The notes under the pieces are model-generated. The model had not been told where the DNA came from. It saw nothing but the letters and a program-made list of their open reading frames with translations, and ran no database searches. 64,000 nt of DNA from Brevibacillus fluminis (lineage in GTDB: Bacteria > Bacillota > Bacilli > Brevibacillales > Brevibacillaceae): the NCBI RefSeq assembly GCF_003710825.1, contig NZ_RHHQ01000012.1:682001-746000 (forward strand), written 5' to 3'. Below are positions 58,161 to 64,000 of this stretch, piece by piece (positions within the stretch are counted from its first letter, which is position 1; the number at the start of each line of letters is the position of its first letter). The position numbers and the translations under genes were made by a program.

Positions 58161-58793
58161 CTAATACATAAATCTATTTTGAAATCTGACCTGGTCAAAT
58201 CGCATGATTCTGTCATTTTGCACGCGCTTGCCAATGCGAGCCATCAAACAGTTGGCGGGATGGGAACAAATCTCCGGATCGTCGGTCGCCATCCAAATCA
58301 TGCCGATACTGCCCATGACTTTTTCCATGATTTTGCGGTAACCCCATACATCGAGACCCGTGCCTTTCAAGTCCCAGTGCCAGTAATATTCCGTGCTGAT
58401 CACGATGTAATCTTCCAGCGCGTCGTCGAGATAGGATAGCTCAAGCATCGCCTTGCCCACGCCAGCAGCGCGGACTTTATGGCTGACCTCGATCGCGCCA
58501 AGCTCCAGCAAATCCTCCATCTTGGCCTCTGACCACCGTTCCATCGGATCGGGGTGAAGATACGTCACATAGCCTAGCACCAAATCTCCATCCCGGGCGA
58601 TGATGATACGGCCCTCCGGCAATTCGGCGATTTCGACTAATGCTTTTTGCTGTTCCTCCGGGACACGGAAAGCCTTGAGACCTTCATCAAACGTCATGGC
58701 GGCGAGTCGCTCCGGTTCTACCGGACCTTCAATGATCAGTTCGCGCCCGCCCGCTTCGTAAGTGTTGCAATAATATCGTTTGGTGTGAATCAT
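58161..58793 (-). CDS. acuA: Acetoin utilization N-acetyltransferase AcuA
   Basis: This 210-residue GNAT acetyltransferase is expected to acetylate and inactivate acetyl-CoA synthetase (AcsA). The acetyl-CoA motif GAIEVSHKVRAAGVGKAML is near residues 99-117; STEYYWHWDLKGTGLDVWGYRK near 133-154 is characteristic of AcuA. The ATG follows GAGGTGGATC. In Bacillus, acsA is divergent from acuABC; here a penicillin-binding protein gene lies upstream on the same strand instead, so the target gene is elsewhere. Confidence 0.93.
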   Translation of the reverse strand: MIHTKRYYCNTYEAGGRELIIEGPVEPERLAAMTFDEGLKAFRVPEEQQKALVEIAELPEGRIIIARDGDLVLGYVTYLHPDPMERWSEAKMEDLLELGAIEVSHKVRAAGVGKAMLELSYLDDALEDYIVISTEYYWHWDLKGTGLDVWGYRKIMEKVMGSIGMIWMATDDPEICSHPANCLMARIGKRVQNDRIMRFDQVRFQNRFMY

Positions 58794-58832
58794 CGCTGTT
58801 GATCCACCTCTTTCGCATCTTCTTCTACGGTT

Positions 58833-58838
58833 ATTATA
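58833..58838 (-). promoter_or_regulatory. Candidate -10 box of the acuABC promoter
   Basis: TATAAT on the minus strand lies 40-45 bases before the acuA start. The -35 region is poor, and I see no convincing cre site. Confidence 0.4.
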
Positions 58839-58944
58839 GCGAACCTAGTAACAAAAAGGCAGAGAGAATGAGGAGAATTTGAAACAAAACGCGACACAAA
58901 CAAGGAAGGGACGAGTGGATGGTCCAAATGGTTTCGAACAGAAA

Positions 58945-58978
58945 AAAACGGAGACAGGCGTCTGCTTGTCTCCGTTTT
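58945..58978 (-). terminator. Terminator of the penicillin-binding protein gene
   Basis: AAAACGGAGACA (58945-58956) and TGTCTCCGTTTT (58967-58978) form a 12-bp stem, then a T run on the minus strand. Confidence 0.9.
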
Positions 58979-59001
58979 AGCTTGTACATGCCAGAGGAGG
59001 T

Positions 59002-62000
59002 TTACTCGGCCTGCGCGGCATTGACGCTCGCCGATTGCGGCGACTCTCCGTTGCTGTTGACCGCGCTGACATAATACCATCCGTTTTTCTCCGGCGTGCT
59101 GTGCACGTAGGTGGTACCTACCGCCGTATCGAGCAGCTGGAAGCCATTGGCCGGGTCCAAGCTGTAATAAATGTTGTAGGCGATCACTTGCTCCGAGCCG
59201 GAATTCGCCTTCCATTTCAGCGCATAGCCGGTGCCTGTTTTCTTGATCGACAGGCTCTTCGGCGTGGACGGCAGCCCGTTGGCATTGGTGTTTGTGTTTG
59301 TATCCGTCGGTTCAGTCGGTGTGCCAGGCTGATTCGGATCGACACCCGGCTGTGTGCCATGGCCATTCGTACCAGGCTGATTGTTCGTATCTGTACCGCT
59401 GTTTGGCGTCGTATCACCTGGAATCGGATATTCCCAGACCGTGCTCGTTCCGAGTGAGGCGATCGGCGATGGTGACGATTCCGCTCCGGTGATGTCAACG
59501 GAGGTGAGGTAGTAGCCATACGTACCCGAGGCTTTTGCCGTCGCGTCATCGTAGCCGCCTGCTTTCGGGTCTTTGATGACGGCGAGTTTTTCAAAGCCAT
59601 GGTCAGCGCTGGCGCGGTACAGCCGATAGCCAAGCAAATCTGTTTCGTTGCCCGGCTGCCAGGAAATGTGAATTCCTTTCTCGCCTTTGCCCGCCGTGAC
59701 TTTGCCGGGAGCAACAGGAGCGCCTGGCGTCTCGGTCCGCGGGTCGGTTTCGGTAGGCATCCGCTCCGCCCAGTCAGCCGCCTTCGTTCCCGCCTTCTTG
59801 TTCAGTGCGGAGATTTGAGCGGCGGACAGTTGCTGCGTATCCGGTGGTTTGAAGAAAATGCCTTCCTCCACGAATTCATCAGGCGTGCCGTCTTTCGCCA
59901 AGTAGCGCGTCTCGTCGATGGTGACGACGCGTGCTTTCTGATGCGTGTCATCCACTTTCGTCGGCACGAACTGGCGGTTGAACAAATCGGTGATCGTGTG
60001 CTTGGCTTCTTTGGAAAGCTCGCTTGGCAGCAGACCCGATTTGCTGTCGATCGTCGCTGTGATGACATTCCGCGGCTTTTGAAACTTTTCATTTTTACCC
60101 GATAGATCGGGTTTCGTCTTCATGACGTTCTGCATGACTTTTCCCCAAATCTCGATCGGGCGTCTGGAGTTGGGGACGCGATGGGGCTCGTCATAGCCTG
60201 TCCAGACACCTAGTGTGACCTCTGGCGTATAGGCAACGAACCAAGCGTCATTGTCGCTGTTGGTGGTACCGGTCTTGCCCGCGATGTCGATGCCGCGGGT
60301 AATGTATTTACGCACGCCAGCACCTGTACCGGAATCGACGACAGTCCGCATCATGTCGGTCATCAAGTACGCGGTTTCCTCGCTGAAGACCGGTTCCGGC
60401 TTGATTTCGTGCTTGAAGATCACATTGCCGGAGCTATCCTCGATCCGGTCGATCATGTAGGCATCGATGAAGGAGCCGTGATTGGCAAACGTTGCGTAGG
60501 CATTGGTAATCTCCTCAACCGTCAGCCCGTACGTAAGCCCGCCGATAACGCCGGTCGTTGCATGATCATCGTCCTCCACCAACGTGGTCACGCCCATTTT
60601 CTTCACAAAATCGAGCGCGGTCGGAATGCCAACCTTCATATAGGCACGAATGGCAGGCACGTTCCACGATTGCCGCAGCGCTTCTCTCGCGCTGATCATC
60701 CCGTGGTATTTAAAATCCCAGTTTTGCGGCAGATGGACGCCCTTTTGCCCGTCCGGCAGTGCGAGCGGGGAGTCGTCGATCGGAGATCCAGGCTGCAGGT
60801 AGCCGAGTTCAAAAGCAGGTCCATAGGCAGCTAGCGGCTTCATCGCGGAACCAGGCTGGCGCGGAGCGGTCGTATGGTTTGTCTGTTCCACGCTGAAATC
60901 CCGTCCGCCCATCATGCCGAGGATGGCCCCCGTTTTATTCTGGATCAACATCGAACCGACTTCTTCCAGCGCGTTTTCGATCCGTTTTCCGTTGGCATTG
61001 GTGTAGGTGGCGTTTTTGGCAAAGTTTTTCGGATCGGACGCGAAGTCCTGCATCATTTTGTTCAAATCTTTGTCGACCGTAGTATAAATCTTGTAACCGC
61101 TGCGCAAAACTTCACGGCTTTTCAAATCGAGCATCCGCCGGTACTCCGTCTTGCCGATTTCATCCTTGTCTTTTCCTTCCGATGCGAGCTGGGCATCTAG
61201 CAAAGCTTTTGCAGCGCGCTGCTCGATATCCATCATCAGGTAAGGGAATTCGGAGTAAGCCTTGCGCTCCGGCTTGGCCAAGATCGCTTGCAGGTTCGCT
61301 CCCGACGCTTCGTCATACTGGGATTTCGTGATGTATCCGTTTTCCATCATGCGGTCGAGAACCATTTTTTGCCGTTCTTTTCCGCGTTTGTATCCTTCCG
61401 TCGAAAACGGGGAATACGATCCGGGGTTTTGAATCATCCCGGCCAGATAGGAGGCCTGGGTAAGATCCAAATCTTTTACATCCTTGTTGAAAATCCCTTT
61501 CGCCGCCGCCTGCACCCCGTAAATGTTGGTGCGGTTGGCGCTGTGACCGAAATAAATCTCGTTCATGTACGCTTCCAGAATCTGATCCTTGGAAAACATC
61601 CGTTCAATCCGCAGCGCGCTGAAAATCTCTTTGGCCTTACGCTTGTGGTTGACATCTGCGTTCAGGATCGTGTTCTTGATCAGCTGCTGCGTCAACGTAC
61701 TTCCTCCGGTGACGACCGGCTGATTGGTGAACTCCTGATAGGCACCGCGCAGCGTAGATTGTAGTGACACGCCATGATGTTCATAAAAGGTTTTATCTTC
61801 CGTTGCGATGATTGCATTGATCAAATAAGGTGACACTTCAGACTTCTTGACTAAGCGCCGGTCTTCATCGGGGGTGCGCAGTTGGCCGATCAGCGTCCCG
61901 TCGTTGTAGTAAGCGAAACCCGTCAAGTCATTGCTGAAAATCTTAGTGTGAATCTCGTCGTAACTGCGAACCGGCTCATCTTTTACCAGCGCGGCGACAT

Positions 62001-62151
62001 AGCCTGTCACGACACCGCCCGCAAGCAATACGGACATGAATCCGAAAAGTAGCAGAAGCTGAAGGATCAAGAAAAAAGTCGCCTTTTTGCTTCTGCGCCG
62101 CCTCTTTTTACCGGGAGTATCCGATGAGGCAGGCGAATTCGTGTTTGGCAT
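59002..62151 (-). CDS. Class A penicillin-binding protein (PBP1A) with fibronectin type III domains
   Basis: This 1049-residue bifunctional peptidoglycan synthase has a basic cytoplasmic tail and one membrane helix (~25-55). The GT51 glycosyltransferase includes ATEDKTFYEHHGV with catalytic Glu near 118 and GGSTLTQQLIKNT. The transpeptidase has the nucleophile in PGSAMKPLAAYGP (~434), SWNVPA and KTGTTNSD (~625). Two fibronectin type III modules (~820-900 and ~965-1045) are joined by a Thr/Asn/Pro-rich linker. The FN3 tail lengthens it well beyond the ~720-residue core and may bind wall polymers. ATG 62151 follows AGGAGG. Confidence 0.94.
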   Translation of the reverse strand: MPNTNSPASSDTPGKKRRRRSKKATFFLILQLLLLFGFMSVLLAGGVVTGYVAALVKDEPVRSYDEIHTKIFSNDLTGFAYYNDGTLIGQLRTPDEDRRLVKKSEVSPYLINAIIATEDKTFYEHHGVSLQSTLRGAYQEFTNQPVVTGGSTLTQQLIKNTILNADVNHKRKAKEIFSALRIERMFSKDQILEAYMNEIYFGHSANRTNIYGVQAAAKGIFNKDVKDLDLTQASYLAGMIQNPGSYSPFSTEGYKRGKERQKMVLDRMMENGYITKSQYDEASGANLQAILAKPERKAYSEFPYLMMDIEQRAAKALLDAQLASEGKDKDEIGKTEYRRMLDLKSREVLRSGYKIYTTVDKDLNKMMQDFASDPKNFAKNATYTNANGKRIENALEEVGSMLIQNKTGAILGMMGGRDFSVEQTNHTTAPRQPGSAMKPLAAYGPAFELGYLQPGSPIDDSPLALPDGQKGVHLPQNWDFKYHGMISAREALRQSWNVPAIRAYMKVGIPTALDFVKKMGVTTLVEDDDHATTGVIGGLTYGLTVEEITNAYATFANHGSFIDAYMIDRIEDSSGNVIFKHEIKPEPVFSEETAYLMTDMMRTVVDSGTGAGVRKYITRGIDIAGKTGTTNSDNDAWFVAYTPEVTLGVWTGYDEPHRVPNSRRPIEIWGKVMQNVMKTKPDLSGKNEKFQKPRNVITATIDSKSGLLPSELSKEAKHTITDLFNRQFVPTKVDDTHQKARVVTIDETRYLAKDGTPDEFVEEGIFFKPPDTQQLSAAQISALNKKAGTKAADWAERMPTETDPRTETPGAPVAPGKVTAGKGEKGIHISWQPGNETDLLGYRLYRASADHGFEKLAVIKDPKAGGYDDATAKASGTYGYYLTSVDITGAESSPSPIASLGTSTVWEYPIPGDTTPNSGTDTNNQPGTNGHGTQPGVDPNQPGTPTEPTDTNTNTNANGLPSTPKSLSIKKTGTGYALKWKANSGSEQVIAYNIYYSLDPANGFQLLDTAVGTTYVHSTPEKNGWYYVSAVNSNGESPQSASVNAAQAE

Positions 62152-62288
62152 ATGCGAACAACCTCCTACAAGAATCGACCCCATTATACCATAAGTAGAA
62201 AAATCAGGCATAGTTAAAAGGGAGCAGCATTGATAGAAAAAATCGGTTATGATAGACTGAAAAGTAATGCAATTTTTCCCAAAACAAA

Positions 62289-62317
62289 AACGCTCCTGAC
62301 ATTACGTCGGGAGCGTT
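62289..62317 (-). terminator. Terminator overlapping the end of the MFS gene
   Basis: AACGCTCC (62289-62296) and GGAGCGTT (62310-62317) form a stem with inner GAC/GTC pairing, followed on the minus strand by TTTTTGTTTTG. The upstream arm lies within the last codons of the MFS gene. Confidence 0.82.
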
Positions 62318-63678
62318 TCTTTCTGCTGGTGTGAGGCTTTCTTGCCACCTCGCATATGAAGCTGGACGATCGCAAGCACTAGTAAGGAGCTGAGCGCCAC
62401 GACGACCAGAAGGAGAAAAGCGTTGGAAAAGGAGTGGAACGGGGACGTAGTGAGCACGTTCCACTGGGCTGTTTCCATTTCCAGAAACCGGCTGGCCAAA
62501 GCAGGCCCGATCGCGTTGCCCAAAAACGTACTCAAATTGAAGAGCCCCATGCCGACGCCCATTTCCGAACGGTCAAGCGGGCGGGAGACATAGCTGCCGA
62601 GCGACGACTGGATTGCGGAAAAGCTCAAGTTGATGAGTGCGATGAAGACACCGATCCATACGGGCGAAAAACCGATGATGGTCGACAGAACCGCAAACGC
62701 AAGGCTCATCACCAAGACGGCTCCCCGCATGATCGCGGGACTGCCAAAGCGGTCAGACAGCTTGCCGAAATGGGAGCCGAGGATGGCGGTAAGAATCGCC
62801 CCTGGGAATAGTACTAGCCCGATCGAGCCAGCTTGCAGCCCGTTCGCATCCTTCAGGAGAAGCGGCAGCAAAAACAGTGAGGAGCTGAGGCAAAAATAAA
62901 GCAGCATCCCGATGAATAAGAGCAGGCGATACGGTTTGTTCGCAAGCAGCCGAACCTGGACAAAAGGGGACGGGCTGCGACGAATCTGCAAAACAAACAA
63001 TGCCAATATGATGACGCCCGACAGGAAAAACCATCCGCTGACGTTGAGACCGAGCAGGAGGGAAGCGATTCCTGAAGCGAGCAGCACGGCACCGAGCGCA
63101 TCAAAGCTTCCGCCGCTGGTCGGTTTCTCCGACGGCAACGTTTTCTGCAAGAGAGGCAGGGCTAAAATACTGATGACCGGAACGAGAAACAGGTAGCTCC
63201 AGCCGAGAAACTGGGTGACGAGACCGCTCAAGATCGGGCCGACCCCCATGCCCAGCGCGACCGTCGACGAGACGTAACCGAGCACATGCCCGCGCTTTTC
63301 AGACGGAAAATATTTGGTGGCGACGATCATGGATAATGCCGGAACAGCAGCGGCGCCGCTGGCTTGAATGAGTCTGGCTGCAATCACAAAGCCGTAATGG
63401 CTAGCGAAAAAGCCGCAGACCGATCCGAGGCAAAAAATGCTGAGCCCGACCACGATCAAGCGGCGAACAGGGAACAAGTCGGCGAGCTTGCCGTATGTAA
63501 CCGAGCCAATCGCGAAAATGACGCCATAGCCGACAACAACCCAGCTGACCTCTGTCGGCAGCAAGCTGTAATCTTTCGCGATTTGCGGCAATGCGACGTT
63601 GAACATGGTTCCGCTCATGACGGCGAAAAGGACGGCAAAGCAGAGGGAAAAGACGAGCTTCGTCTGTTGGGAAGTCAT
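62302..63678 (-). CDS. MFS efflux transporter, DHA2/14-TM type (Tet(L)-like)
   Basis: This 458-residue drug:proton antiporter-type MFS protein has about 14 helices. Motif A is YGKLADLFPVRRLIVVG (~58-74), motif B-like ARLIQASGAAAVPAL is near 97-111, and antiporter motif C-like ALGMGVGPILSGLV is near 138-151. Overall it resembles the Tet(K)/Tet(L) and LmrB lineage, but the substrate cannot be inferred and resistance should not be assumed. ATG 63678 follows GAGAGGAG. It is expressed from a promoter overlapped by a perfect palindrome, so a repressor encoded elsewhere is likely. Confidence 0.88.
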   Translation of the reverse strand: MTSQQTKLVFSLCFAVLFAVMSGTMFNVALPQIAKDYSLLPTEVSWVVVGYGVIFAIGSVTYGKLADLFPVRRLIVVGLSIFCLGSVCGFFASHYGFVIAARLIQASGAAAVPALSMIVATKYFPSEKRGHVLGYVSSTVALGMGVGPILSGLVTQFLGWSYLFLVPVISILALPLLQKTLPSEKPTSGGSFDALGAVLLASGIASLLLGLNVSGWFFLSGVIILALFVLQIRRSPSPFVQVRLLANKPYRLLLFIGMLLYFCLSSSLFLLPLLLKDANGLQAGSIGLVLFPGAILTAILGSHFGKLSDRFGSPAIMRGAVLVMSLAFAVLSTIIGFSPVWIGVFIALINLSFSAIQSSLGSYVSRPLDRSEMGVGMGLFNLSTFLGNAIGPALASRFLEMETAQWNVLTTSPFHSFSNAFLLLVVVALSSLLVLAIVQLHMRGGKKASHQQKETLPT

Positions 63679-63716
63679 AGCGGGAATACTCCTCTCTAAA
63701 AACAACTCTATATAAA

Positions 63717-63756
63717 ATACTTTGCAAAGTATAATGTTTCTTATTATTTTCGTCAA
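63717..63756 (-). promoter_or_regulatory. MFS promoter with perfect 16-bp palindromic operator
   Basis: On the minus strand TTGACG (63751-63756) and TATACT (63728-63733) are spaced by 17 bases. ATACTTTGCAAAGTAT (63717-63732) is a perfect palindrome covering the -10 and start region. A TetR-, MarR- or PadR-type repressor is expected; none is encoded next to it in the window. Confidence 0.75.
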
Positions 63757-63837
63757 CCGACTTCGAAGTGTTTGCGGAATGTGATATATATAAAGAATAT
63801 TTAGAGAAAATACACAAAACGTAAGGAGTGGAAGAAG

Positions 63838-64000
63838 TTGATTACATCTGTCACGACAAAATTGGCACCTGCACCGATCGGACCATACTCACAAGGGATC
63901 ATCGCAGGACAATACCTGTTCGTCTCGGGTCAGACGCCGCTCGATCCGCAAACGATGGAATTGGTGCCGGGCGGCATTGAGGAGCAAACCCATCAAGTTC
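63838..64000 (+). CDS. ridA: RidA/YjgF family enamine/imine deaminase (partial, runs off window)
   Basis: The first 54 codons of a RidA-family protein are visible, beginning with TTG after AAGGAGTGGAAG. The typical N terminus LAPAPIGPYSQGIIAGQYLF and VSGQTPLDPQT are present. RidA hydrolyses reactive 2-aminoacrylate-type enamines formed by PLP enzymes. The C-terminal part with the conserved Arg and the IE(I/V)E end lies beyond the window. It is divergent from the MFS gene. Confidence 0.88.
   Translation, partial: MITSVTTKLAPAPIGPYSQGIIAGQYLFVSGQTPLDPQTMELVPGGIEEQTHQV

Noticed and set aside
1..64000. CRISPR array, rRNA or tRNA genes
   Set aside because: No regularly spaced direct repeats and no tRNA- or rRNA-like sequence were recognised on reading through the window.

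Overview
The window looks like a chromosomal segment of an aerobic, endospore-forming Firmicute, most like Brevibacillus or another Paenibacillaceae. The evidence is a moderately high GC content with strong AGGAGG ribosome binding sites, a bacillithiol-linked YtxJ protein, two YjcZ-family sporulation peptides, a chorismate mutase-DAHP synthase fusion next to ccpA, an acuABC cluster, OpuA with a GbsR-type regulator, and an IMEF-type encapsulin. The genus is inferred from gene content; no rRNA or marker phylogeny was possible.

Layout. 0.1-6.7 kb: an operon for uptake and catabolism of an unidentified sugar or cyclitol (two ABC permeases, three Gfo/Idh/MocA dehydrogenases, a TIM-barrel isomerase, a ROK kinase). 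7-10.1 kb: a complete ECF vitamin/micronutrient transporter. 10.2-14.5 kb: DinB, aconitase, nitrilase-family hydrolase. 14.6-14.8 kb: a 213-nt long imperfect hairpin. 14.9-19.8 kb: MarR-RND pump-membrane fusion lipoprotein operon. 19.9-25.9 kb: aminotransferase, a membrane-anchored helix-turn-helix protein, a Fur-box-controlled unknown protein, an M20 amidohydrolase, the encapsulin/IMEF iron store, and a Fur-box-controlled DUF2325 protein.

26.3-39.45 kb is the most striking part. A small trypsin-like protease gene on the minus strand is cut in two by about 13.1 kb. The N-terminal part (His and Asp of the triad) lies at 39.45-39.92 kb and the C-terminal part (Ser) at 26.06-26.31 kb. The insert starts with a large serine recombinase whose stop codon lies a few bases from the junction. 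It carries a c-di-AMP riboswitch, kdpFABC, a kinase-less KdpD with two tandem sensor units, a second large serine recombinase, a DUF2294 gene and several small ORFs. Joining the two host parts at a shared TG dinucleotide gives an uninterrupted 239-codon protease with a complete triad. The insert may therefore be a precisely excisable, gene-interrupting element of the kind represented by skin and SPbeta, here with potassium-uptake cargo.

40-64 kb returns to ordinary backbone: PadR regulator, M29 aminopeptidase, YjcZ peptides, zinc-ribbon proteins, YtxJ, a secreted repeat/Big2 protein, the opuA osmoprotectant operon with divergent GbsR/OpcR regulator, an FtsA/PilM-like actin ATPase with a long beta-rich tail, aroA-ccpA, mtnN-glutaredoxin, a pentapeptide-repeat protein, acuABC, a class A PBP with fibronectin-III domains, a Tet(L)-like MFS pump behind a perfect palindrome, and the start of ridA. 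No rRNA, tRNA or CRISPR array was seen.
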